Assembly: GCA_024180945.1 (NCBI GenBank)
Contig: JAKSGN010000012.1
Location: forward strand, 310,001 to 374,000
Direction: 5' to 3'
From: Macrophomina tecta
Lineage: Eukaryota > Ascomycota > Dothideomycetes > Botryosphaeriales > Botryosphaeriaceae
DNA length: 64,000 bases
Shown here: positions 10,518-19,557 of the stretch, in pieces
Layout: each line of letters opens with the position of its first letter
How positions within the stretch are numbered: the first letter of the stretch is position 1
Position numbers and translations under genes: made by a program
Notes under the pieces: model-generated
What the model saw: the letters and a program-made list of their open reading frames with translations, nothing else
The model's database searches: none
Told to the model about the DNA's origin: nothing

Positions 10518-13084
10518 CTAATCATATGAAATTGCTGTCTTCCTGATATCAATAATCTTTGCCTTATCCCAAGAGTGTAAACACTGAGCAGCTTGTATTG
10601 TGCTCTGCTCAAGATGATTGCGGCGCTTCGTTATCATAAGGCCAAGCCTGCTGAACACTCGCTCAGGCTCATCGCTCATCGCCGGAATTGAGAGCATGTC
10701 GAAAGCCATTTGTGCAAGATGAGGATACTCGGTGGCTCCAATAGTACGCCACCAATGCAGTGGATTTTCGGTATCAACTTGCGCTTGGTTGTTATAACGG
10801 TCGAACTCATCTGTAGCAACTTGTTGAATTTGGGTGAGTGAAGAGTAGTGAGGTCAGAAAGAGAGTAGATTCTGCCTGTCTCCTGAGAGGGAGGTAGGTA
10901 TGCTTTGCTTATATACATAAATGAGTGCTTGAATAACCGAGGAGAATAGAAGCCGATATTGCTATCCGAAGCTTGTGAAGATGAGGAGTAGTGAGGAGGT
11001 GGCAAAGAGTAGATGCTGATCTGTAGCAATAAGGCAAAATAGTCTGACACAACTACCTTGCGAGATTGGCTTCGAGCTTTAGCCAAACCCCTCATGCGGT
11101 ATGCCTCCATCGTATTCAGTTCTCGCTCAGTCTTCTTCAGCGGTGAGATAGCCTCTGAGACTGGTTGTTGCTTATAGGCAGAGTTCCACAGTGATTTGAC
11201 TGCTCTTTTTCCGGTAGTAATCCAGGACTTGTTGTTTGCCCATTGAGACTCGATGAACTTCCAGGTATAGCCAGGATGTAGCACAGTTGCTGCCAGGTAT
11301 GCAGGTGAGTCACCGAGCTTTGCATAGTACTCCTCGGCCTTGTCAAGGGCAAGCTTGATCTGGGTGGCGAAATGCCATTGTCCTTCAGATGTAGCTGGCG
11401 GGGCATGCTTGTAGCGTTCGTACGCGGCCGTGAACTCCTCAACGATACATTCGAGGTCCATCTGAACATTACTGAGTCCACAGGATTTGCCGTCACCTGG
11501 CTGGCCTTGGAGATCCATTGTAGCACTCCAGCATGGCTCGAGCAGTTTTGCGTACTGTGTCAAGATATCCCAGTCTTCTGCCTCGAGCGTGTCTCTCAGG
11601 ATAGCATTCTGCGCAGCATCTTCATCTTCAGCCCAACGTCCTCTAGTCTTCTCCTTTCCAGCCCGTTCTCGCTCAGATGCAATAAATTCCTCAAAAGGAG
11701 CTCGGAGCTTCAGGAGTGTCAGAATCTCATCGTATACGCTGTTCCAGCGAGTGTCGTTGCTTCGGTGAAGCTCGCGCGTCTTGATTGTATGCCATTCATT
11801 TGGATCCACGATGGTTTTGAAGTACTTAAGTTGAGCAGTATGCCACCGGTTTCGCCTCTGAGGACTTGCGTACGTCCAGACGATGAGATTATGAGCCCTG
11901 CCAACCGGTCCAGTTCTTCTCCACTGCCTCAATTCTTCCTTCAAGTTCGCCGGTACTGAGTCGTCGAGCTCAAAGAGATTCTCGTCAAAGCCGAACAAGA
12001 GATGGCGAGCGATCAGGTTGATAATATGGCCTGCGCAGCGCAGGCGACGCTCATTCGGATCAAAATTGAACTCATCTGCAATGAACTGCATCGCCGTATC
12101 GTTATTCGGAGCGTTGTCTAAAACGAAGAAGCCGAGCTTGTCTTGGATGCCGAAATCTTTGATCACCCGGATAACCTGCTCTGCAACCTCCCCACCTGCA
12201 TGGGAGTCAGATTGCTCAGGTGTCGCCAGAAGGATAGATTGGGATTCAAACTTTATATTGATAAAGTGAGCAACGATGCCGTTTAGGGAGATATAATTGC
12301 CGGATGTCCAGAGGTCAAACGAGATATGAATCTTGCTGACAGCATTCTGCAGCTCTTTTCTGACCACTGCCTTATGAAGTCCATATCCTTTCAGAATCCA
12401 GTGCCTTACAGTTGGTCCGCAGGGCATTGCATCTCTTGCACGCGGTGAGAGATAAGTAACAAACTCGCGGAAAACTTCACTGTCGACTTGCCGAAACGAT
12501 ACGTTATCGTAGACAATCCACCGAATAAGAAGCTTCTGAAAAGTACCCTCATCGAACGCCAGTGCCAACTTATTCAGGATTGCTTGCTCACGAGGCTCAT
12601 CAGCATTTAAGCCTGCTGGTACTGACGTATCCTTCCGCTCGAACGGTACAATCTCCTTCTCTTCATTGAAGGTTTCGCCATGAACTTGGCGGATGTGTTT
12701 TGTTACATTCGCACTTCCACGCTCAATATTGTAGTGGTGCCTAGGACGTACACCTTCAGCATTGTGGCAGCGAAGACATAACCACCAACGATTCGAAGAT
12801 TTGGAATCTTCAGTCGGTACACCAACTTTCCAGATGCCCGAGCTGAGCTTGCCTGTGAGCTGTGTAATAGGAATGCTGAACCCAGGTAGTCGCCCCCAGT
12901 CGACCGAGTCGTAGTTGAACCGGGATTTTTCAAATGGAGTAGCCTCGCCGGCTCGCGCTTTGTTACTCCATTCTGAATCGAATGTGAGCTCGTCCGTAGG
13001 AGTCGATATATTGGAGGCAATACAGGAAGTACTGGCGAGTGATGGGGATGACGGTGCCACCGATTGTGTAGATAGAGGCGCCAT
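10518..13084 (-). pseudogene. hAT-4 transposase split by a solo LTR
   Basis: The start is the ATG at 13084. The BED finger (WWLCLRC...TKHIRQVHG), ISFDLWTSGN, VLDNAPNNDT, RCAGHIINL and TRWNSVYDE are intact. The LTR plus its 5-bp duplication adds 233 bp near KARSQSRKVV, which is not a multiple of three. The frame therefore runs through the LTR and then into nonsense. The true C-terminus, including MAFDMLSIPAMSDEPERVFS, lies in another frame at 10518-10820. Confidence 0.88.
10822..11049 (-). repeat. Solo LTR A, 228 bp, in hAT-4
   Basis: On the minus strand it starts TGTCAGACTATTTTGCC and ends TTCAACA. It is flanked by the 5-bp duplication CAACT (10817-10821 and 11050-11054). It is homologous over its whole length to the solo LTR at 39348-39574. 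The duplication shows a normal integration followed by LTR-LTR recombination that removed the body. Confidence 0.88.
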
Positions 13085-13403
13085 TGTAGGGGGTTGATAA
13101 TTGTACAATTCTGAAGCTTCTCTTATAGTAGAATACCACTGACAATTGTCGTTAGATGGAGGTGTAAAGCTTGTTAATATTAAGGAGAAGATACGAAATC
13201 CGGATCGTCATAAAGGCGTAAAGCTTTGACAGCTTCATTCAGGGGAATCGCTAAATGAGGATGTAGATAGCGATGGCTTGCGCCACAATACCCCAGTGGA
13301 TCAGAATGGACGGATTATCCAATCCACGCTAGATCCGGATCAACGCCACTTTGGACGGATTCGGACGGATCGGTGTTTTCCGATCCGTCCATTTTTCACA
13401 CTG

Positions 13404-13858
13404 CACGTGTAATTTCCCGCTTCTGCCGTTTGTTGGAAGGATTTGTTTCGTGATTTGTAACATGTCTTTTGAGCAAATCACTTGTTAAGTGTCAGCCAAC
13501 CAGTCTAGAACAAGGCGACATGATGACACTGCCGACTCACATCCTCGCAAATCCTTTTGAGCACACTGGACAAATGTATGGCTTCTGTCGAGTGTCTTTA
13601 GCGCTTGTTAGCAAGAGTAGCAGCCGCTTGGTCCAGGGTCGGCGCGGAAAACGGGCGCAGCGGCACGGAAAAATGTAATTGCATGCGAGCTATCAAAATC
13701 TGGGGTAACAGCTTACGTGCTCGAACATGTCTGGTCAGATGATCCGCCCTCGAAAAGCTGCGCTGGCATGTTCGACATTGGAAGAGTCGTTGAGGTTCAA
13801 CTGCATCGGGTAAGCTCACAGTTGTCGAGCCGTTCAGCGTTATCGTCGATGCTTGCAT
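13404..13858 (-). pseudogene. C2H2 zinc-finger regulator, 3' part lost
   Basis: Exons 13858-13717, 13595-13541 and 13480-13404 join in frame. They give two fingers, FQCRTCQRSFSRADHLTRH and KPYICPVCSKGFAR..DLLKRH, and a basic stretch (NKRQKREITR). In fungi this arrangement is usually followed by a Zn2Cys6 cluster and a transcription-factor domain (family knowledge). Here hAT-4 begins at that point, and no downstream part was found beyond it. Both introns have good donors (GTAAGC, GTGAGT). The fingers are intact, so the loss is structural and not a gradual decay. Confidence 0.8.
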
Positions 13859-14838
13859 AGTGGCGGTCTCGGGGGAGGTGGAGGAAATCTAGAGACGGAT
13901 AATTAAGCTGTGGAGGGTGTTTGAGCCGCTCCTGGCGTGCCGCGTGTGCTTTGGGCTAGCCGGATTCGGCTTCTCCACATCCCGACGCCATCCACAGGAG
14001 GTGGACTGTAGCATCCGCCACCGACCGAAACGCCGAACGGCAGATCAAATATGTTAAACCATGCATAGGGACAATGGATGGTTGTTGTTGGGATTGGGAC
14101 CGATTTTGTAGCATCCGCGGTCGTATTTTGGACACACAACGACTGGCCACAACGCAGTCTGATCAGCATTGCGACACACCAAGAACATACGACACGTAAT
14201 ATCCCCAAACCATGGTGATACCACCCATTCACTTCTGTTCGCATGGCTTCAAGATGATGCTCGGTGACGAGTCTCGCTCCGCTAATTACTGGAAAGCCTG
14301 CGGCGATGAAGCTTTCCGGCATGGAATCAAAGGTGCTGCTGCCTTGTTTGTAACCATAGTTCCGAGGAAGCATCATTGGTTTCTGCAAAATTGCGGTTTG
14401 TATGTTTTGTTCCCAGACTTGTGCAGCTAAGCCGTAAAGGTGCGCGGAACATGCTACCTGTTCTTCTACCTCAAGAGGGAGGCAGTGCATTGCAGTCTCA
14501 TCTCGAAGGTCTTGCAGTGATATCTATACCGGGTTGTAGTTTATAGCTAACCATCGTGACTTCCAAGCTAAAGCAGTGGGAGAAAGCTACAACGGTCGCG
14601 GAGCGGGAAGTGGAATGGAGACTTCCGAGTAGGATACTAGAGGGTTACGATGCTTTACTAAAGTCATGCTTAGGTCATATTCAAAGAGATGATATACTAG
14701 GCTGGTGACGTGCCAGAACTATAGGCAAATGCGATACATTTCTCATCGTTTGTAAGACTCTTGATCAACGCATGCTCGCCATTTGCGCTCAATTTCATCG
14801 TCTTTGTCATTGGTACTCGGTGTGATATTGCTGTATGC
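13859..14838. other. Upstream region of the broken regulator, no supported gene
   Basis: Nearly 1 kb between the regulator start codon and hAT-5. A minus-strand open frame (13903-14490) lacks any recognisable domain and has skewed composition. I see no repeat terminus or RNA gene. It may contain the promoter of the regulator. Confidence 0.4.
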
Positions 14839-15842
14839 CAGTGCTGCATTCAATATTCAATACTCAATATGACCCCATATTGAAAAAATTCAATATTGAA
14901 GAAGTCCATATTGAATATTGAGTATTGAGTATTGAGTATTGAAGATATTGAGAAAATATTGAGAATATTGAGTATATTGAGAAATCTAGCTAGGCATTGT
15001 AAGGCATTATAAGTTGAACCCATTCTCTTCTGGCGACCCTTTAACTTTGAATTCATCTCACCATATTACCGTTGCATTCGGCCTCTGCTTCACCTTCTGC
15101 TTCTGCTTCGCCACCTTCGCCTTCTTCTGGTGGTAGGTCAACGTTGAGTTGGTCAAGCCAACCTTTCCTTAGCCAGTGTTTTAGACACTCCATCTGCTCA
15201 ATCATCTTCGCTCCCAAGCTTGCCCTGCTCCATGGTATTTGACGCCGCGCGCCTGAGAAGACTCGCTCTGCCTCTGCTGACATCGCTGGTACCGAAAGGA
15301 TGTTAATTGCCATGCGGGAGAGACGTGGATACCGTATTCGCTGTTGCTCTTGACACCACCACTCTAGTGCAGTCTTGGTAGAGATTTCGGTAGGGTCAGC
15401 TTCGATAAAAGATTCCCAGTCATCAGCGAATGATAGAACCACGTTAAGATCTCGCTCAAGAAGATCATATTCGTCAAGTTCGTTGGTTGGTTGCGATAAG
15501 GTTGGAGCGGTAGCTTCTTCGACAGCAGAATACTTCTTTTCCCAAAGGCTCTGGAGCTTTGGTAGTACTGCTCTAACCCAAGACTTCTTCCAGTTCGCAT
15601 CAATGTAGCGCTTTCGCCTTGAAGGATGGAGGAGTAAAGCTGCCGCATATGCTGGCGCCTGATCGGTAAGGCTGTAGTACTTGTCAAAGGCGTACCAAGC
15701 CATTAAAATTGCGTTCTGAAACTCAGTATTATTTACGTGCTTATTCTTCTGCTTCTCGAGGTGCTTAACGAGGACGTCCATTGTTACTAGCGTTTTCTCA
15801 ATAGACTCAAGGTCGCCTTGAGTTCCCTTCGTGACTTTCTCA
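14839..15842 (-). mobile_element. hAT-5 fragment, copy A (3' end)
   Basis: The terminus CAGTGCTGCATTC is followed by about 150 bp of TATTGAATATTGAG-type repeats. It encodes the C-terminal 242 residues of a hAT transposase (15053-15781), with an unbroken dimerisation domain (AINILSVPAMSAEAERVFSGARR). It is nearly identical to 23068-24070 but lacks the frameshifts seen there. Homology stops at 15842, where hAT-6 starts. Confidence 0.88.
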
Positions 15843-17153
15843 CATACATGGGCATCTAGTTATAACGGTTATAATCAAGGCTTATAACGTAACGGCGTTA
15901 TAGCAGTAAACCTTATAACGTAACTGCGTTATAACGGATAACCGGTTAATAACCGAGAAATATTAAATAGCTGTACGGACCTTAAAACCATTCAATAATA
16001 TCTATACTCTCATCATCTATCTCATCTAGATCATCCTCAGCCTCTGGCTCTATAGGCAAACCCATCCCATTAAGATATAGCGGCCGAATATGCCCTTCCC
16101 TAAGCCAATTACCGATACATTCAATCATCTCAACCGTTCTACAAGACAATCGGAGCCTATCCCATGAACAAGTCCTGCGGGCGCCTGAGAAGGTCCTCTC
16201 TGGTTCTGATGATTCGGCTGGGATAGAGAGTATAGCTATAGCCATGCGGCTAAGCCGTGGATATTGACCTCTCTGGTCGCTCTGACACCACCATTGTAGA
16301 GGTGTACAATCCTTCGGAAGCTTAATAGGATGTGCGTTTATGAAGGTGTCGAAATCGTCGCTTTCAGCCTGGCTAGTAGGCTTCACATCTAGATCCTTAA
16401 ACAACACGTCTAGCTTATTAGGCCGTTCTTCTGGCGGTGGTGGAGAAGCTTCTAGATTCGTCGGAAGGTCTTTGATAAGGTCCGTATTGTAGTTCTCCTC
16501 CCAAATTGTATTAGCGGCAATAATAGAAGGCTCATGCCAGTCCGAAGGCCAGTTTTTTCGAATATACGCGGCACGTTTGCGGGGATCAAGAAGGAGGGCA
16601 GCGGCGTACACAGGTGTGTTACGGCGCAGCCTGCACAGGGTGATGAAGGTAGGAACAGCCCCGCCGAAGACGAGCAGAACCGAAGAGATGTGGGTCAGGG
16701 ATCACGTGACTCCCGCGATCAGTTGGACCCACTCGCCCAGAAATTGAGCAGGTCAACCCAACCGCTCAGTAGGACGGTCGCGATCAGTCACTGAGCGCAA
16801 CACCTTCACTGAGCGTACAGATTGTATGCATTTCCTACTTGTATATAAACCACACTCCTTAGATAGCTTTGACCTTCGTGGTCAACTTCAATAACAATTC
16901 AGCACATTGTTAGTAACACGGCCTTCGCACGCAGTGCTCAGTCTCATCACGTGTTCGACTTGCTCTCACCCTCTTCTTGTACCCACTCAAGGAAAATCCC
17001 CTCGACAGGTTTTCTCCCTCTTTGGTGTTTGGATCCTTAGAGGCAGAGGCCCGCTCGTTACAAGGTGCTTCATCGGTTTTGCTGTAATATTTATCAAGAA
17101 CGAACCAGCCCATTTCAATAGAACGAAGCATCTGAGCGTTGTATTGATCTGGC
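15843..17153 (-). mobile_element. hAT-6 fragment (3' end) interrupted by a solo LTR
   Basis: A terminal zone of TTATAACG / CGTTATAA repeats (about 15855-15950) precedes the C-terminal transposase frame (15982-16616). This frame contains YAAALLLDPRKRAAYI and AIAILSIPAESSEPERTFSGARR. The preceding residues (EMGWFVLDKYYSKTDEAP) lie at 17063-17131, beyond a 446-bp solo LTR. The exact outer end (about 15843) and the 5' truncation near 17153 are approximate. Confidence 0.8.
16617..17062 (+). repeat. Solo LTR B, 446 bp, in hAT-6
   Basis: Starts TGTTACGGCGCAG, ends CGCTCGTTACA and has a TATA-like TGTATATAAACC in the middle. It is flanked by the 5-bp duplication AGGTG (16612-16616 and 17063-17067). 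Removing it restores the transposase block from SKTDEAP to VYAAALLLDP. Confidence 0.88.
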
Positions 17154-17352
17154 TGTGAGTACTGTATCTAATAGATTATTAGCACAAGGCCCGGCAATTA
17201 GATTTTTAACTTACTGTCAAACATTAAGCGTTACAGGACTATCCGCGGCTTACTAGCCCGACACTGTAGTATAAAGGGGATCCTCCCCCACCACTCGTTA
17301 CACTCTTCAGTAGCATCGTCAATTCATTCTCTACTCATTACAAAGTCTTACA
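17154..17352 (+). repeat. Probable LTR remnant, about 199 bp
   Basis: Begins TGTGAGTACTG and ends GTCTTACA, giving short inverted termini, with a TATA-like GTATAAAGGGG. The flanking 5-mers (CTGGC and GGAAA) do not match, so it is either a recombined LTR or a chance resemblance. Confidence 0.4.
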
Positions 17353-17754
17353 GGAAATGTCAGCTTGCACACGACTATCGAATGCTCCGTAAAAATCTAC
17401 GTGGTCCAGAACATCCGGCGTAAATGCCGGGTCAACAGAAAGGGTCAGGCTGGGCCGTGATGTGGAGGAACGGCCATTTTTATTTACCCCACACAGTATA
17501 CCCGACTCGTCCTCGACGATTTGCGGGACAACAAGCAGTGACCATCCATCTTCTCATCTCTAAGCACGAACAATGTCGGGATCACCTCTGCAGACCCCCA
17601 GTTCCCCAATCGTGCTAGTCGAGATTCGATACAGCCCGTCCCTCTATCCATTTTGTATTCAGCAGCCCTTGTCTAGTTAACTTTATTCTTTCCCCAGAAC
17701 AATGACATGTCGACCAAGTCGACATAGCCTCAGGATCAGGACACACCTGCGGCC

Positions 17755-19557
17755 ATGACCAGCAACACGAAGGATCGAGGCGTCGCGGAGGCCACCAAAA
17801 GACACAACCTTGGTAGCCTTCGACTCCGGCACGTCTACTCCTATCTGATAGTCCTAGTACCGACACCTGGCAATGATCCCAATGGTCTGTACTTCCTGGG
17901 GCATCTCCAGAAGACAGACACGGTTATCTCACAGCAGCAAGTAGACCCTCTCAACTGGTCAGAAAGATACCGATAGTACATTGCCATTCTCGTGTCGGCG
18001 GCCATCTTCTTTTGCGACTTTCTTGCGGCCGGCTCCTCGGTGGTCATCACACATATTACGGGCTAGATTCCTTGGCGGCCCTGAGGAGAATTCGAACTTT
18101 GTGTCCGATATTTCCCAGACAGCATACTGCTTCACTACAATAGCATTGATGCAGGGTATGGGTACTCTCATCTGGTTACCTCTAATTATTAAGTACGGCC
18201 GGAGACCGGTCTATGTCTTGTCGTTTGTGCTCTACACTGCGTGTGCCGTGTGGACGGGAGCTTCAAAGGCTTATGGGAGCGAGCTGACATCGAGGATCAT
18301 CATGGGATCATGGGTGTAGCGTCTGGCGCCGCCGAAGTTCTTGCGCCTCTTACCAATTCGGACCTTTTCTTCCTACATGAGCGAGGCTCGATCATGGGGT
18401 AAGTGATGGTCCGCTTCCATCGTGAGCCACAGTGCCTGACAACATCAGCATATATACTTGCGCTCTGGCTGCCGGAGCCAGCGGTGGCATCATCGTCTCT
18501 GGCCTGATCTCAATGAATTATTATTGGCGCTATACTTACTGGGTGTCGGCTGCTCTCATCGGCGCCTTCACGATTCTGGTGATTTTCACATTCCCCGAAG
18601 CCATGTACCGCCGCGATGGACAATTAATGTCCGCCGCAGGTCAAGGCGATAAGATCACGCTAGACATCAGCTCAAAAGGGACATATAAATACCAAGACCG
18701 AGCAGATCCAGAGAAAATGGTAGCTAGTAACGATACTCCAAGAAAGCGTGGCTTTGTTGCCAGGCTCCATTTGTACTCAGTCACTTACACTTTGGAAAGG
18801 TTCTGGAAGCTCTTCTTCAGGCCTGTCGTCCTGTTAACTCTTCCTGCCGTCTTCTGGGCAACGCTGGTCATGGCCGGAACCATCGGGTTCCTTGTGGCCA
18901 TTACCTCCAACATTGCACACGCTTTCGCAATGGCGTATGCTTTCGAGCCCTGGCAGGTCAGACTCTGCTTTATTGCAGCTCTTATTGACTGATTTATCGG
19001 CATCTTCTTCGGCGGAAATCTCAGTGACTGGGTCGCGGATGTACAAACGCAACGCAATAACGACATTCGCGAGCCAGAGATGCGTCTCCCGGCCATTGGA
19101 ATTAGCGTCAGTACGGCCCCGCTTACGCTAGTCCTGTACGGTGTCGGGATCAATAACAAGCTCCACTGGATTCGCCCATCATTGGCCTTGCTTTGAGTAG
19201 GTTCACTTCCACTTAACGAGCTCTTCGGTTTTCAAAAATAGTCAATGTCTCGATTGTGCAGGCTATGAATATCTCGCTGGTCTACACGATCGATTGATAT
19301 TGGCCCGTGGCTGGTGGGCTGGTAGTCACTCAGATGGCATTCAAGTCGGCTTTCGGGTTTCTTTTGTCGTTCTATACCAACCCTTGGGTTCAAGGCTCGG
19401 GCTACTTGGCGGCTTACGGGACCATGGCTAGTATCTCTGGAGACTTACTTTTGTTCGTGATACCCTTTTACCTGTTTGGTCACGAGATACGGACTGTGAC
19501 GTGGAACTGGCGACCTATTTGCAAATTCGTACACTGGGCTGACGATCGTGAAATCGG
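17755..19557 (+). pseudogene. MFS transporter, decayed and truncated
   Basis: Pieces in several frames spell a 12-helix major facilitator. The N-terminal VPTPGNDPN joins DPLNW across an intron (about 17884-17940). Further pieces are YIAILVSAAIFFCDFLAAGSS, a loop with YGRRPVYVLSF (motif A) and two central helices in 18432-18992. The C-terminal AYGTMASISGDLLLFVIPF ends in a WRPICKFVHWADDREIG tail. Stops are present, for example TAG at 17974-17976 where relatives have Trp, TAG at 18317-18319 and TGA at 18990-18992. Frame changes also occur. The last residues are removed by hAT-1 copy 2 at 19557. Drug/polyamine (HOL1/FLR1-like) substrate class is only a guess. Confidence 0.75.

Larger units (their letters stand above)
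10353..13403 (-). mobile_element. hAT-4 DNA transposon with both ends
   Basis: A 3,051-bp element bounded by CAGTGTGAAAAATGGACGGA and its inverse, with subterminal GGACGGATCGG / GGATCCGATCC repeats. The left flank is a LINE (8-mer AAGCCGGG). The right flank is a C2H2 regulator gene (8-mer CACGTGTA). The flanks do not match, so the two ends derive from different insertions or the flank was exchanged later. It contains a solo LTR at 10822-11049. Confidence 0.88.

Noticed and set aside
10822..11049. Short repeat shared with 39348-39574 first taken for a MITE
   Set aside because: TG...CA ends with 5-bp duplications, no inverted repeats and a TATA-like core fit a solo LTR.
13903..14490. 195-codon minus-strand open frame
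   Set aside because: No domain, odd composition, no splice signals, and it lies in the upstream region of the broken regulator.
14870..14990. Tandem ATTGAGTATTGAG array considered as a CRISPR-like or centromeric satellite
   Set aside because: It is the subterminal zone of hAT-5 and recurs at 23090-23210 next to the same terminus. There are no regular spacers.
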